Shown here piece after piece: positions 36,552 to 48,144 of a stretch of DNA of 64,000 nt. Every line of letters starts with the position of its first letter. Position 1 is the stretch's first letter. The translations under genes and the position numbers were made by a program. The notes below the pieces were generated by a model. The model saw only the letters and a program-made list of their open reading frames with translations. It was not told the DNA's origin and searched no databases. Source of the DNA: Escherichia sp. ESNIH1 (GTDB lineage: Bacteria; Pseudomonadota; Gammaproteobacteria; Enterobacterales; Enterobacteriaceae); the NCBI GenBank assembly GCA_002918705.1, contig PQKR01000002.1, positions 62,001-126,000 on the forward strand, read 5' to 3'.

Positions 36552-38023
36552 TCCTGCTCTTTCTCCAGGTCCAGCAGCACCAGCGCGTTCTGGGTGAACC
36601 AGTCGCGCGGGAAGCTGAGGGTCCAGTGGTTATCGTCGGTAGTCAGACGCAGGGTCGGCGGGGTAGTGGTGGCCTGGCGCTGGTTGTTCAGCAGCACGCC
36701 GAGGCGCAGAAGCTGGATCAGCGGTAAGAACTGCTTCTTCTTGAACAGGGTAAAACGCGGCAGGTCGTCGAGCTTGATCCCTTTGCGGTGGAAGCGCACC
36801 AGGGTAGCCATCATCGACTGCTGCTCCTGGTTAAAGCCCGGCAGGTCGCTGTTCTGCAGGATATAGGCCGAGTGACGGTGCATCCCGCTGTGGTTGATGT
36901 TCAGCCCAACCTCGTGCAGCATCGCCGCCCACTTCAGTAGCGCTGTGAGCTGCGGATTCGCCAGCTTCGGGTTCTGCGCTTCCCACTGTTCGTACATGTG
37001 GGTCGTCGTCTCCAGCACGCGGCGGGCCTGCTCTCTATCAATGTTGTACTGGTTGGCAAGGCTCTGGGCCGTGCGGCTGCGGATATCCTGATGGCGGAAA
37101 CGGCCCTCCATCTCATACAGCACCCCTTCACGCAGCGCGCCGTCGGAGAGACGCAGCTCGCGAATGGCCAGCGCGTCAAACACGCCGCAGAGAATGGCCA
37201 GCCCCGGCACGAAGACCGCCTTGCGCTCGTCGGAGAGCCCCGGCAGGTTGAGGGTGTCAAAGCTGGTGTGTTTCAGCACCTCGGCGACCAGCTTATCCAG
37301 CCGCTCGGGGGTGATGAAACCATCTTTCTCGCCCATTGCCAGCAGCACTTCATGAGCCGCCTTGATGCTGCCCGACGCGCCCAGCGCCACGTTCCAGCCC
37401 TGAATACGATATTGCCAGGTCAGGCTCTCCAGCTTCTGCACCGCTGCCATACGTGCACGATGGAAGTTTTCCCGATTAATGGTGCGGCCTGGGAAATAGG
37501 TTTGCGCGAAGCTGACGCAGCCCATGCGGCGGCTCTCAACCAGGATAGGTTGAAAATCTTCGCCGATCACCAGTTCCGTGGAGCCACCGCCGATATCAAT
37601 AACCAGCTTGCGGCCTTTTTCCGGCTGCGTGTGCTCAACGCCCATAAAGATCAGTCGGGCCTCTTCGTTGCCGGAGATGATCTCAATCGGATAGGGGATG
37701 ACCTGCTCTGCGCGCTTAAGGAAGTCAGCGGCGTTGGTAGCCTGGCGCAGGGTGTGCGTCCCAACAATGCAGACGTTGGCCGGGTCGAAGCCCTGCAGCC
37801 GCTCGGCAAACAGCGACAGGCAGCTCAGGCCGCGCTCAATCGCCTCTTCGCTCAGGACGCTGTTCTCATCCAGGCCGTCGGCCAGATGCACGCGCTGCTT
37901 GAGACGGCCAATGATCTGCATAGCGCCATCCACCACGCGGGCGATGACCATGTGGAAACTGTTCGAACCGAGATCGACCGCAGCAAACTCGTGCGGCCGT
38001 GGGGTATTGTCATTTATCGGCAT
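36482..38023 (-). CDS. ppx: Exopolyphosphatase
   Basis: 513-residue enzyme removing terminal phosphates from polyphosphate and possibly also acting on pppGpp. Actin-like ATPase fold with the phosphate loops [13 protein letters not shown] (residues 15-27) and [10 protein letters not shown]-terminal HD-like domain with [19 protein letters not shown]. Length equals E. coli Ppx. It starts 3 bases after the ppk stop, so the pair is one operon. The 3' end overlaps the end of yfgF by 70 bases. Confidence 0.97.
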   Translation of the reverse strand: MPINDNTPRPHEFAAVDLGSNSFHMVIARVVDGAMQIIGRLKQRVHLADGLDENSVLSEEAIERGLSCLSLFAERLQGFDPANVCIVGTHTLRQATNAADFLKRAEQVIPYPIEIISGNEEARLIFMGVEHTQPEKGRKLVIDIGGGSTELVIGEDFQPILVESRRMGCVSFAQTYFPGRTINRENFHRARMAAVQKLESLTWQYRIQGWNVALGASGSIKAAHEVLLAMGEKDGFITPERLDKLVAEVLKHTSFDTLNLPGLSDERKAVFVPGLAILCGVFDALAIRELRLSDGALREGVLYEMEGRFRHQDIRSRTAQSLANQYNIDREQARRVLETTTHMYEQWEAQNPKLANPQLTALLKWAAMLHEVGLNINHSGMHRHSAYILQNSDLPGFNQEQQSMMATLVRFHRKGIKLDDLPRFTLFKKKQFLPLIQLLRLGVLLNNQRQATTTPPTLRLTTDDNHWTLSFPRDWFTQNALVLLDLEKEQDYWGAVTGWLLKIEEEHSSGVAA

Positions 38024-38026
38024 AGA

Positions 38027-40087
38027 TTAGTCTGGTTGTTCGAGTGATTTGATATAGTCGTAAATCGCCAGCTGCGCGCGAACCTTGCGGCGGTTGCCCC
38101 GTTGCACATAGCGATTACTCAATTCCTTGTCGATATACCGCGCCTTCACGGTATCGCTGAACAGAAGCTCAATGATGTCCAGCACGCGTTGCTTAAGGCG
38201 CGGATCGAGCAGCGGGGCCGCAACCTCAATGCGATAGTCAATATTACGCGTCATCCAGTCGGCAGACGAGAGATAAACCTGCTTATCGCCACCGTTTTCG
38301 AAAATATAGATGCGATCGTGCTCCAGATAGCGGTCCACGATGCTGATCACCCGGATATTGTCGCTCAGACCTTCCAGCTCTGGGATCAGCGAACACATGC
38401 CGCGCACCAGCAGATTAACCGGCACGCCAGAGCCAGATGCAGCATACAGCCGATCCACCAGGCCTTTATCAACCAGGTTGTTAAGCTTCAGGGTGATCCC
38501 CGACGGCTGACCGTTTTGCGCATTGGCAATTTCACGGTCGATCATGTCATACAGCAGGCGGCGCGAGTTTTGCGGCGACACCAGCAGGTACTCGAAGTGT
38601 ACCGGTCGGTAAGGGTTCTCGATAAAGTTAAACACTCGACGCACTTCGTTGGTAATGCGTGCGTCGGCGGTCAGCAGAGAGTAGTCGGTGTAGAGCCGGG
38701 CCGTCTTCTCGTTAAAGTTACCGGTACCGATATGGGCGTAGCGCACTACTTCTTCCCCCTCTTTACGCGAGATGAGGAACAGCTTGGCGTGAATTTTCAG
38801 CCCCGGCGCGGAGAAGATGACGTGCGCCCCGGCCTCCGTCAGACGTTTCGCCCAGTGGATGTTGGCCTCTTCATCGAAGCGCGCCTGTAGCTCCACCACC
38901 ACGGTCACTTTTTTGCCGTTGTGCGCGGCGTGGATCATCGCGTCGATGATGCGTGAATCTTTCGCCACGCGGTAGATGTTGATCTTGATCGCCAGCACGT
39001 TAGGATCGAACGAGGCCTGACGCAGCAGCTCCAGCACGTGCTCAAAGGTGTGGTACGGGTAGTAGAGCAGCACGTCCCGCTCGCGAATGGCGTCAAAGCC
39101 GTTGCGGAAGTTATCGAACCAGATATGGCGCAGGCGCGGCAGCGGCTTGTTGACCAGGTTAGCTTTGCCCACGTTAGGGAAGCTAATGAAGTCTTTGAAG
39201 TTGTGGTAGCGGCCGCCCGGTACGATGGAGTCATAGCGCGAGATGGTCAGCTTCTCGCGTAGCATCTCAACCATTGCGTCAGGCATATCGCGCTGGTAGA
39301 CAAAACGCACCGGCTCGGCGGTAAGGCGCTGCTTCAGGCTGGAGGACATCAGCTCCATCAGGCTCGACTCCATCTCGTGCACCAGGTCGTACTCGGCGTC
39401 ACGGGTCATCTTCATCGAGTAGGCATTGAGCGCATCGTAGTCAAAGAAGCCGTAGAAGATATCATCCAGGCAGTAGCGCAGGATGTTATCCAGCAGGATC
39501 ATCGGCTTACGGCGGCGCGGCGTCTCCGGCGGCAGGTTGACGAAGCGCGGCACCTTATCCGATGGGATCTCCAGCAGCGCGTAGCGAATGGTCTCTCCGC
39601 GAATGATCTCTACCGCCAGATAGGTGTAGTCATCCTTCAGGAACTGCACCAGGTCGGTTTCGCGGTTGATGAGGATCGGCGTGATGTGCTGGCGCAGGTA
39701 GTGTTTGAAGTAGTGACGCAGCCAGGTTTGCTGATTTTCGGAGAGCTGGCGTTCGTTGATCAAGAAGATCTGGTTGCGGGCCATCTCCAGCAGCAGGTCG
39801 TTATACAGGCCGTTAAACTCCTGATCGGCTTTCAGTACGCGGGTCTGGATCTTACCGAGCAGGTGTCGGGAGTGGGCGTTGGAGCCTTGCTCTTCGCTGA
39901 TGATGATCCGGCGCTTCAGCTCAGCAAAGCGCACCTTGTAGAACTCATCAAGGTTGTTGGAGTAGATGCCCAGGAAACGCATTCGCTCAATAAGGGGGTT
40001 GCTCTTATCAGCGGCTTCCTGAAGCACGCGTTCGTTGAACGCTAACCAGCTTAATTCTTTTTCGATGTATAGCTTTTCCTGACCCAT
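38027..40087 (-). CDS. ppk: Polyphosphate kinase 1
   Basis: 686-residue membrane-associated enzyme that polymerises ATP gamma-phosphates into polyphosphate and can run in reverse. It has the N domain ([21 protein letters not shown]), the phospholipase D-like catalytic core with the autophosphorylated His433 in KIHAKLF, and the second His in YLEHDRIY near residue 590. It matches E. coli Ppk. It is transcribed with ppx. A Pho-box-like pair of CTGTCA repeats lies upstream. Confidence 0.97.
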   Translation of the reverse strand: MGQEKLYIEKELSWLAFNERVLQEAADKSNPLIERMRFLGIYSNNLDEFYKVRFAELKRRIIISEEQGSNAHSRHLLGKIQTRVLKADQEFNGLYNDLLLEMARNQIFLINERQLSENQQTWLRHYFKHYLRQHITPILINRETDLVQFLKDDYTYLAVEIIRGETIRYALLEIPSDKVPRFVNLPPETPRRRKPMILLDNILRYCLDDIFYGFFDYDALNAYSMKMTRDAEYDLVHEMESSLMELMSSSLKQRLTAEPVRFVYQRDMPDAMVEMLREKLTISRYDSIVPGGRYHNFKDFISFPNVGKANLVNKPLPRLRHIWFDNFRNGFDAIRERDVLLYYPYHTFEHVLELLRQASFDPNVLAIKINIYRVAKDSRIIDAMIHAAHNGKKVTVVVELQARFDEEANIHWAKRLTEAGAHVIFSAPGLKIHAKLFLISRKEGEEVVRYAHIGTGNFNEKTARLYTDYSLLTADARITNEVRRVFNFIENPYRPVHFEYLLVSPQNSRRLLYDMIDREIANAQNGQPSGITLKLNNLVDKGLVDRLYAASGSGVPVNLLVRGMCSLIPELEGLSDNIRVISIVDRYLEHDRIYIFENGGDKQVYLSSADWMTRNIDYRIEVAAPLLDPRLKQRVLDIIELLFSDTVKARYIDKELSNRYVQRGNRRKVRAQLAIYDYIKSLEQPD

Positions 40088-40174
40088 TACAACTCACACT
40101 CCGGTTCAATCTCGGGACGTGGCAAATCCATCTCAGCCTTTATTATGGTGAGAATTACCACAGCTTGTCCAATT

Positions 40175-40194
40175 GTGACAGATAAGTATGACAG
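40175..40194 (-). promoter_or_regulatory. Pho-box-like direct repeat upstream of ppk
   Basis: On the minus strand: CTGTCAT-ACTTAT-CTGTCAC. The two heptamers fit the PhoB half-site, but the spacer is 6 bases rather than the usual 4, which would weaken PhoB binding. It lies about 90 bases before ppk. Confidence 0.4.
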
Positions 40195-40216
40195 TAATCT
40201 GATAATGCGGAGGTTA

Positions 40217-40244
40217 TTGCCGGACGGTGCAGGCTGTCCGGCAA
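40217..40244. terminator. Perfect hairpin after purN
   Basis: TTGCCGGAC (40217-40225) and GTCCGGCAA (40236-40244) form a 9-bp stem with a 10-base loop, 8 bases beyond the purN stop. No T run on the minus strand. It is REP-like in sequence and may protect the purMN mRNA end. Confidence 0.55.
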
Positions 40245-40252
40245 GAGAGGCT

Positions 40253-41996
<1,744 letters not shown>

Positions 41997-42050
41997 GTCC
42001 ATTATTCATGGCTCTCCGAGATCGTTGCGATATACTGATTTTCAATCTGA

Positions 42051-42064
42051 TTGATCGGGATCAA
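42051..42064. promoter_or_regulatory. Perfect FNR-type palindrome upstream of upp
   Basis: TTGAT-CGGG-ATCAA matches the FNR consensus at all 10 key positions. It lies 34 bases upstream of the TATAAT of upp (42098-42103), centred near -52 of the implied start. Regulation of upp by oxygen is not something I know of, so this is a candidate only. Confidence 0.5.
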
Positions 42065-42097
42065 CCCTCTACCTATAGCGCAACGGAAAAAAAGCGG

Positions 42098-42103
42098 TAT
42101 AAT
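42098..42103 (+). promoter_or_regulatory. upp promoter (-10 box)
   Basis: TATAAT 48 bases before the upp ATG; the -35 region 17-18 bases upstream (ATAGCG/TATAGC) is weak. Confidence 0.55.
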
Positions 42104-42151
42104 CCGGCGATTTTTTTTGTGGCTGCCAACTGTCTGGGGAAGGAGAAGAGT

Positions 42152-42778
42152 ATGAAGATCGTGGAAGTAAAACACCCACTCGTCAAACACAAGCTGGGAC
42201 TGATGCGTGAGCATGACATCAGCACCAAACGCTTTCGTGAACTCGCCTCTGAAGTAGGCAGCCTGCTGACCTATGAAGCGACCGCCGATCTGGAAACCGA
42301 GAAGGTGACCATTGAAGGCTGGAACGGTCCGGTGGAAGTCGAGCAGATCAAAGGTAAAAAAATTACCGTGGTGCCGATCCTGCGTGCCGGTCTGGGGATG
42401 ATGGAAGGGGTGCTGGAGCACGTTCCGAGCGCCCGCATCAGCGTCGTCGGCGTCTACCGCGACGAAACCACCCTGGAGCCGGTGCCTTACTTCCAGAAAC
42501 TGGTATCGAACATCGACGAGCGCATGGCGCTGGTGGTTGACCCGATGCTGGCAACCGGTGGCTCAATGATCGCCACCATCGACCTGCTGAAAAAAGCGGG
42601 CTGCACCAGCATTAAGGTGCTGGTGCTGGTTGCCGCCCCGGAAGGCGTGGCCGCGCTGGAGAAGGCGCATCCGGATATTGAACTCTATACCGCATCGGTC
42701 GATCAGGGCCTTAACGAGCACGGGTACATTATTCCTGGTCTCGGCGATGCCGGCGACAAGATTTTTGGTACCAAGTAA
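42152..42778 (+). CDS. upp: Uracil phosphoribosyltransferase
   Basis: 208-residue salvage enzyme making UMP from uracil and PRPP. The PRPP-binding loop [12 protein letters not shown] is intact, and the C-terminal uracil-binding region ends in [10 protein letters not shown]. The frame extends upstream to 42008, but ATG 42152 has AAGGAG ideally spaced and yields the family start [19 protein letters not shown]. Followed by a terminator-like hairpin and then the uracil permease gene. Confidence 0.98.
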   Translation: MKIVEVKHPLVKHKLGLMREHDISTKRFRELASEVGSLLTYEATADLETEKVTIEGWNGPVEVEQIKGKKITVVPILRAGLGMMEGVLEHVPSARISVVGVYRDETTLEPVPYFQKLVSNIDERMALVVDPMLATGGSMIATIDLLKKAGCTSIKVLVLVAAPEGVAALEKAHPDIELYTASVDQGLNEHGYIIPGLGDAGDKIFGTK

Positions 42779-42795
42779 TTGAATAAATGAAAAAG

Positions 42796-42823
42796 AGCCG
42801 ACTTTGATAGTCGGCTTTTTTTT
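42796..42823 (+). terminator. Terminator between upp and uraA
   Basis: AGCCGACT, loop TTGAT, AGTCGGCT followed by eight T. Perfect 8-bp stem. Some readthrough to uraA is likely, since the two genes form a pair. Confidence 0.88.
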
Positions 42824-42875
42824 GAATAAAAGACGCAGTTCGCCTTATACAAAACATAACTCAGAGGAAAACACT

Positions 42876-44177
42876 ATGACGCGCCGTGCTATCGGGGTGA
42901 GTGAAAGACCGCCGCTTTTACAGACAATCCCGCTTAGTTTGCAGCACCTGTTCGCCATGTTTGGCGCAACCGTGCTGGTGCCAATCCTGTTTCACATTAA
43001 CCCGGCTACCGTACTGCTGTTCAACGGTGTCGGCACGCTGCTCTATCTCTTTATCTGTAAAGGTAAGATTCCTGCCTATCTGGGTTCCAGCTTTGCATTT
43101 ATCTCCCCGGTGCTGCTCCTGCTGCCGCTCGGTTATGAGGTTGCGCTCGGCGGGTTTATTATGTGCGGCGTGCTGTTCTGCCTGGTGTCGTTTATCGTCA
43201 AGAAAGCGGGCACCGGCTGGCTGGACGTGATGTTCCCTCCGGCGGCGATGGGTGCGATCGTGGCCGTTATCGGCCTTGAGCTGGCGGGCGTTGCCGCCAA
43301 CATGGCGGGCCTGCTGCCAGCAGAAGGGCAGTCAGCAGACAGCAAAACGGTGATCATCTCTCTGGTGACGCTGGGCGTAACCGTGTTTGGCTCAGTGCTC
43401 TTCCGCGGTTTCCTTGCCATTATCCCGATCCTGATCGGCGTGCTGGCAGGCTATGCGCTGTCGTTCGCGATGGGCGTGGTGGATACCACCCCGATCGCCC
43501 AGGCGCACTGGTTTGCTCTGCCTACCTTCTACACCCCGCGTTTTGAGTGGTTCGCCATCTTCACCATCCTGCCTGCGGCGCTGGTGGTGATTGCCGAGCA
43601 CGTCGGTCACCTGGTGGTCACGGCCAACATCGTCAAACGCGACCTGATCCGCGACCCGGGCCTGCACCGCTCAATGTTTGCCAACGGCTTCTCCACCATT
43701 ATCTCCGGCTTCTTCGGCTCCACGCCAAACACCACCTACGGCGAGAACATCGGCGTGATGGCGATTACCCGCGTCTACAGCACCTGGGTCATCGGCGGGG
43801 CGGCGATCATTGCCATTCTGCTCTCCTGCGTCGGCAAGCTGGCGGCGGCTATCCAGATCATCCCGGTTCCGGTGATGGGGGGTGTCTCGCTGCTGCTGTA
43901 TGGGGTGATTGGCGCATCCGGTATTCGCGTGCTGATTGAGTCTAAGGTGGACTACAGCAAAGCGCAGAACCTGATCCTCACCTCGGTGATCCTGATCATC
44001 GGCGTCAGCGGCGCGAAGGTGCACATCGGCGCGGCAGAGTTAAAAGGCATGGCGCTGGCGACCATCGTCGGCATCGGCCTGGCGCTGATCTTCAAGCTGA
44101 TCAGCGTCCTGCGCCCGGAAGAAGAGGTGATTGACGTCAAAGAGGACGACGTTACCCCGCACTCATCTGGAAATTAA
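42876..44177 (+). CDS. uraA: Uracil:proton symporter
   Basis: 433-residue inner-membrane nucleobase/ascorbate transporter family (NCS2) protein with about 14 membrane segments. It imports uracil, which Upp captures as UMP. The family motif STPNTTYGENIGVM and the glutamate in VIAEHVGHL (proton/uracil site) are present. ATG 42876 follows CAGAGGAAAACACT; the frame extends back to 42804 through the upp terminator. The C-terminal tail EEEVIDVKEDDVTPHSSGN is acidic. Confidence 0.96.
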   Translation: MTRRAIGVSERPPLLQTIPLSLQHLFAMFGATVLVPILFHINPATVLLFNGVGTLLYLFICKGKIPAYLGSSFAFISPVLLLLPLGYEVALGGFIMCGVLFCLVSFIVKKAGTGWLDVMFPPAAMGAIVAVIGLELAGVAANMAGLLPAEGQSADSKTVIISLVTLGVTVFGSVLFRGFLAIIPILIGVLAGYALSFAMGVVDTTPIAQAHWFALPTFYTPRFEWFAIFTILPAALVVIAEHVGHLVVTANIVKRDLIRDPGLHRSMFANGFSTIISGFFGSTPNTTYGENIGVMAITRVYSTWVIGGAAIIAILLSCVGKLAAAIQIIPVPVMGGVSLLLYGVIGASGIRVLIESKVDYSKAQNLILTSVILIIGVSGAKVHIGAAELKGMALATIVGIGLALIFKLISVLRPEEEVIDVKEDDVTPHSSGN

Positions 44178-44192
44178 ACCGATCTGGAAAGT

Positions 44193-44215
44193 GAACCGGG
44201 CATCGCGCCCGGTTC
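44193..44215. terminator. Hairpin after uraA
   Basis: GAACCGGGC, loop ATCGC, GCCCGGTTC: perfect 9-bp stem, no T run, 15 bases after the uraA stop and 61 bases before hda. Confidence 0.55.
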
Positions 44216-44276
44216 AAACCGCGCATCGTTTTGTGGTAAACTCGCTGCGTTTTCCGTAAGCCCTGTTGAGGTATCT

Positions 44277-44978
44277 CTGAACGCACCGGCGCAGCTCTCT
44301 CTGCCACTCTATCTTCCCGACGATGAAACCTTTGCCAGTTTCTGGCCGGGTGATAACCCCTCTCTGTTGGCGGCTGTGCAAAACGTGCTGCGTCAGGATC
44401 ATAGCGGATACATCTACTTCTGGTCGCGGGAAGGTGCGGGGCGCAGCCATCTGCTGCATGCGGCCTGTGCCGAGCTCTCCGCGCGCGGCGATGCCGTCGG
44501 CTATGTGCCACTCGATAAGCGCACCTGGTTCGTACCGGAGGTGTTGGACGGTATGGAGCAGCTCTCGCTGGTCTGTATCGATAATATTGAGTGTATCGCC
44601 GGGGACGATCCCTGGGAGATGGCCATCTTCAATCTCTACAACCGCATTCTGGAATCAGGCCGCACGCGCCTGCTGATCACCGGCGATCGGCCGCCGCGCC
44701 AGCTTAATTTACACCTCGCGGATCTCGCTTCGCGCCTCGACTGGGGGCAGATCTACCGGCTTCAGCCGCTGTCGGATGAGGATAAGCTGCTGGCGTTGCA
44801 GCTGCGTGCCCGCCAGCGCGGCTTCGAGCTGCCGGAGGACGTATGTCGTTTTCTGCTGAAAAGGCTGGATCGCGAGATGCGCACGCTATTTGAGACGCTC
44901 GATCAGCTGGACCGCGCCTCGATTACCGCCCAGCGCAAGCTGACGATCCCGTTTGTGAAAGAAATTTTGAAGCTGTGA
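44277..44978 (+). CDS. hda: DnaA regulatory inactivator Hda
   Basis: 233-residue AAA+ protein that, with the DNA-loaded sliding clamp, triggers hydrolysis of ATP on DnaA after initiation. N-terminal clamp-binding motif QLSLPLYL (residues 6-13); AAA+ core with [10 protein letters not shown] (P-loop-like), Walker B LVCIDNIE and sensor RPPRQL. There is no ATG, GTG or TTG at the conserved N-terminus; the start is CTG 44277 behind TTGAGGTATCT. The next standard start in frame (TTG 44367) would remove the essential clamp motif. E. coli hda is also known to start at CTG. Length then equals E. coli Hda. Confidence 0.93.
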   Translation: MNAPAQLSLPLYLPDDETFASFWPGDNPSLLAAVQNVLRQDHSGYIYFWSREGAGRSHLLHAACAELSARGDAVGYVPLDKRTWFVPEVLDGMEQLSLVCIDNIECIAGDDPWEMAIFNLYNRILESGRTRLLITGDRPPRQLNLHLADLASRLDWGQIYRLQPLSDEDKLLALQLRARQRGFELPEDVCRFLLKRLDREMRTLFETLDQLDRASITAQRKLTIPFVKEILKL

Positions 44979-44982
44979 TATC

Positions 44983-45013
44983 GCCGGGCGGCACTGCGTT
45001 TGCCCGGCCTACA
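44983..45013. repeat. REP element between hda and yfgD
   Basis: GCCGGGCGGCACTGCG followed by TTTGCCCGGCCTACA forms one REP hairpin between the convergent stops of hda and yfgD. Confidence 0.85.
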
Positions 45014-45017
45014 GCGC

Positions 45018-45374
45018 CTACAGAAGCTCTAACACCTGTTCCGGCGGTCGGCCAATGCGCGCCTGGCCTTGCTTCACCACAATCGGGCGCTCGATAAGCT
45101 TTGGATTCTCAACCATCGCCTGAATCAGCGCCTCTTCCGAAAGAGTGCTGTCCGCCAGGTTTAGCGAACGATAGAGATCCTCTTTCTGTCGCATCAGATC
45201 GCGGGCGCTGGTTAAGTTGAGCATCTGCAGCAGGTCACGCAGCGTGGCCGCATCCGGCGGCGTCTCCAGGTAGAGCACCACCTGCGGCTCGACGCCGTGG
45301 GTTTTCAGCAGGCTCAGCGTCTCGCGGCTCTTCGAGCAGCGGGGATTATGGTAGATAGTGACCGCGTCGGACAT
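45018..45374 (-). CDS. yfgD: ArsC-family reductase-like protein YfgD
   Basis: 118-residue thioredoxin-fold protein of the ArsC/Spx group. The nucleophile Cys13 lies in NPRCSKSR, and the arginine in ERPIVV is present, so arsenate-reductase chemistry is possible. There is no ars operon nearby and E. coli YfgD has no firm role. AGGAGAGTGT precedes the ATG on the minus strand. It follows bepA at a 12-base gap, so co-transcription is likely. Confidence 0.9.
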   Translation of the reverse strand: MSDAVTIYHNPRCSKSRETLSLLKTHGVEPQVVLYLETPPDAATLRDLLQMLNLTSARDLMRQKEDLYRSLNLADSTLSEEALIQAMVENPKLIERPIVVKQGQARIGRPPEQVLELL

Positions 45375-45386
45375 ACACTCTCCTGA

Positions 45387-46850
45387 TTACATTTTGGTAT
45401 AGGGCTTAAAGCGTTCCTGCATCTGCCGCAGCTGGTCGATACGGGCGTCGTAACGCGCCTGCTGCATGCTGCCCAGCTTCACCTGCGCGCTGGCGCTGCC
45501 CAGCAGCGAGATAGCCTGATCCAGCTGGCCATTCAGCGCCAGACCTTCAGCACGGGCGGCCAGCTCCTGATCGCGATGACCGAGCGTCCCCTCAGCTTGC
45601 GCCAGCAGCTCCCAGCCGTTGGTATCATCTTTGTAGTTAAAGGTGTAGCGGTTAAGGATCTTCTCCGCCTCGCTTGCCTGGCCGCTCTGTAAATAGGCGT
45701 TGGCGAGGTTGAGCTGCAATACCGGGTCGGTTTTTAATCTGGGCGCGTTTTTAAGCCGGTTGATGGCCTGATCAAACTTTTTCTGCCCAAGATCGATATC
45801 GGTCGCCAGGTCGATATACCAGCTGTTGTCCGGCTCTGCGCTCAGCAGCGGCTGCAGCGCCTGGCTGGCAGCAGGATAGTTGCTGCCCTCCATCGCGAGC
45901 AGCGCCCGGCCATACTGGGCGGCACGCTGCTCGCGCACGTTGCCCTTGGCCCAGGCATCCAGCAAATCGTTGGTGAGCTGATTGCGCCCATTGTTATACA
46001 TCCCCAGCGTACGTGCCTTCGCCATGTAAAAATCTTCTGAGGAGTGGACCACCACCGGACGCATCTGGTTGGCACGGTTGCGCGTATCAGAGAGACGGCT
46101 CTCCGGCAGCGGGTGGGTGAGCAGTATCTCCGGCGGGCGTGAGGCGTAGCGGGCCTGGTCGAGCAGTTTTTCAAGGAAGGTCGGCATCGCCTGCGGATCG
46201 AACCCCGAGCGCTGCAGCACCTGAATGCCGATGCGGTCCGCCTCCTGCTCGTTCTGCTGGGTAAAGGTGATCATCCCCTGCCGGGTGCCGGCCAGCGTAC
46301 CGGTTAGCGCCGCCATACCCGCCTGCGGGCTGGCCATTGCCAGCAGAATAGAGCCTAACGCCCCCGCCCAGGTCAGCGGCGCGCTGTTTTTCTGATCCTC
46401 CATCGCCCGCGCCAGGTGGCGCTGGGTGACGTGGGAAATTTCGTGCGCCATGACCGAGGCCAGCTGGCTTTCGTTATCGGCATAGCGGAAGAGCGCCGAG
46501 TGCAGCACCACGTTGCCGCCAAAGAAGGCGAAGGCGTTGATCTCGTCGTTATTAATTAAGTAGAAGTGGAACGGGGTGCGCACCGAGTTAGCGTGGGCGA
46601 CAAGACGCATTCCCAGACTATTAATGTACTGCACCAACAGGGGATCGTTAATCAGCGGGGCACTGCCGCGCAGCTGGCGAACATAGTAGTCACCCATCTG
46701 CAGCTCCTGGGCAATGGACAGCGTGCTGCCCGCCGAGGTGCCCATATCCGGCAGGTTATCCGCAGAATCAGCAAAGACCGGGGCGGCCTGGCCCAGCGTC
46801 AGGGTAGCAATCAGGGTGGCAACCAGCGTTTTTCTCAACGTCCTGAACAT
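45387..46850 (-). CDS. bepA: Beta-barrel assembly-enhancing protease BepA
   Basis: 487-residue periplasmic M48 metalloprotease with TPR repeats. Signal peptide (residues 1-27, cleaved near VFA-DS), zinc motif HEISH at 136-140, third ligand region NEQEAD, and C-terminal TPR domain (about 300-480). In E. coli it helps mature LptD and degrades stalled barrel proteins at the BAM complex. It fits functionally with bamB and bamC in this window. Divergent from perM; the 151-base gap has no gene. Confidence 0.96.
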   Translation of the reverse strand: MFRTLRKTLVATLIATLTLGQAAPVFADSADNLPDMGTSAGSTLSIAQELQMGDYYVRQLRGSAPLINDPLLVQYINSLGMRLVAHANSVRTPFHFYLINNDEINAFAFFGGNVVLHSALFRYADNESQLASVMAHEISHVTQRHLARAMEDQKNSAPLTWAGALGSILLAMASPQAGMAALTGTLAGTRQGMITFTQQNEQEADRIGIQVLQRSGFDPQAMPTFLEKLLDQARYASRPPEILLTHPLPESRLSDTRNRANQMRPVVVHSSEDFYMAKARTLGMYNNGRNQLTNDLLDAWAKGNVREQRAAQYGRALLAMEGSNYPAASQALQPLLSAEPDNSWYIDLATDIDLGQKKFDQAINRLKNAPRLKTDPVLQLNLANAYLQSGQASEAEKILNRYTFNYKDDTNGWELLAQAEGTLGHRDQELAARAEGLALNGQLDQAISLLGSASAQVKLGSMQQARYDARIDQLRQMQERFKPYTKM

Positions 46851-47001
46851 AACCTCAATCCTGTATGGCGAGCGTAATGAACATCTTAATCAATTGATAC
46901 GTAAGTTTCCTGCGGCAGCGTCGAAAAGCGAAGTCTTTTTTGTTTCACTTCGATACAATTCATCTGGAAAACCCACCAGGGACCTATAGATAAGGTAAGT
47001 T

Positions 47002-48063
47002 ATGCTCGAAATGTTAATGCAGTGGTATCGCCGTCGCTTTAGCGATCCGGAGGCGATTGCGCTGCTGGTCATTCTGCTGGCAGGGTTTAGTATCCTGTTC
47101 TTTTTCAGCGGGCTACTGGCCCCGCTGCTGGTCGCTATTGTGCTGGCCTATCTGCTGGAGTGGCCAACCGCCCGGCTGGAAAACGTTGGCTGCTCACGCA
47201 CCGTCGCCGCCAGCATCGTGCTGGTGGTGTTTGTCGGCATTCTGCTGCTGATGGCCTTCGTGGTGATGCCTGTCGCCTGGCAGCAGGGCATTAATCTGAT
47301 CCGTGATATGCCCGGCATGCTCAACAAGCTCTCTGATTTTGCCGCCAGGCTGCCGGAGCGCTATCCGGCGCTAATGGACGCGGGCATTATCGACGCTATG
47401 GCGGAGAACATGCGCACCCGCATGCTGAGTTTAGGCGATTCGGTGGTCAAGTACTCCGTTGCCTCGCTGGTGGGGCTACTGACGCTCGCGGTCTATCTGG
47501 TACTGGTGCCGCTGATGGTCTTCTTCCTGGTCAAGGACAAGGAGCAGATGCTCAACGCCGTGCGCCGCGTGCTGCCGCGCAACCGCGGCCTGGCAGGGCA
47601 GGTGTGGGTAGAGATGAACCAGCAGATCACCAACTATATTCGCGGCAAAGTGCTGGAGATGATCGTCGTCGGCGTGGCGACGTGGATTGGCTTTGTTCTC
47701 TTCGGCCTTAACTACTCGCTGCTGCTGGCGGTGCTGGTGGGCTTCTCGGTGCTCATCCCCTACATCGGCGCGTTTGTGGTGACCCTGCCGGTGATCGGCG
47801 TGGCGCTGTTTCAGTTTGGCCTGGGAACAGAGTTCTGGAGCTGCTTTGCAGTCTATCTGATCATTCAGGGGCTGGACGGTAACCTGCTGGTGCCGGTGCT
47901 CTTCTCGGAGGCGGTGAACCTGCATCCGCTGGTGATTATTCTCTCGGTGGTGATCTTTGGCGGACTGTGGGGCTTTTGGGGCGTGTTCTTTGCAATTCCG
48001 CTCGCCACGCTGATCAAAGCCGTGGTGCATGCGTGGCCGGATAATCCGGTTATTGAAGAGTAG
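47002..48063 (+). CDS. perM: AI-2E family transporter PerM
   Basis: 353-residue inner-membrane protein with about 8 hydrophobic segments of the AI-2 exporter (UPF0118) family. The conserved LIPYIGAFV and GNLLVPVLFSEAVNLHPL motifs are present. E. coli PerM (YfgO) is a putative permease without a firmly established substrate. GATAAGGTAAGTT precedes ATG 47002. Convergent with bcp across a REP pair. Confidence 0.93.
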   Translation: MLEMLMQWYRRRFSDPEAIALLVILLAGFSILFFFSGLLAPLLVAIVLAYLLEWPTARLENVGCSRTVAASIVLVVFVGILLLMAFVVMPVAWQQGINLIRDMPGMLNKLSDFAARLPERYPALMDAGIIDAMAENMRTRMLSLGDSVVKYSVASLVGLLTLAVYLVLVPLMVFFLVKDKEQMLNAVRRVLPRNRGLAGQVWVEMNQQITNYIRGKVLEMIVVGVATWIGFVLFGLNYSLLLAVLVGFSVLIPYIGAFVVTLPVIGVALFQFGLGTEFWSCFAVYLIIQGLDGNLLVPVLFSEAVNLHPLVIILSVVIFGGLWGFWGVFFAIPLATLIKAVVHAWPDNPVIEE

Positions 48064-48072
48064 GGCACGATT

Positions 48073-48140
48073 ACCGGGTGGCGCTGCGCTTACCCGGCCT
48101 ACACAATCGTAGGTCCGTGCAAGCGCAGCGCCGCCTGGCG
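48073..48140. repeat. BIME between perM and bcp
   Basis: Two REP units: ACCGGGTGGCGCTGCGCT...ACCCGGCCTACA (48073-48103) and an inverted, more diverged copy CGTAGGTCCGTGCAAGCGC...GCCTGGCG (48108-48140), between convergent stop codons. Confidence 0.82.
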
Positions 48141-48144
48141 GGAA

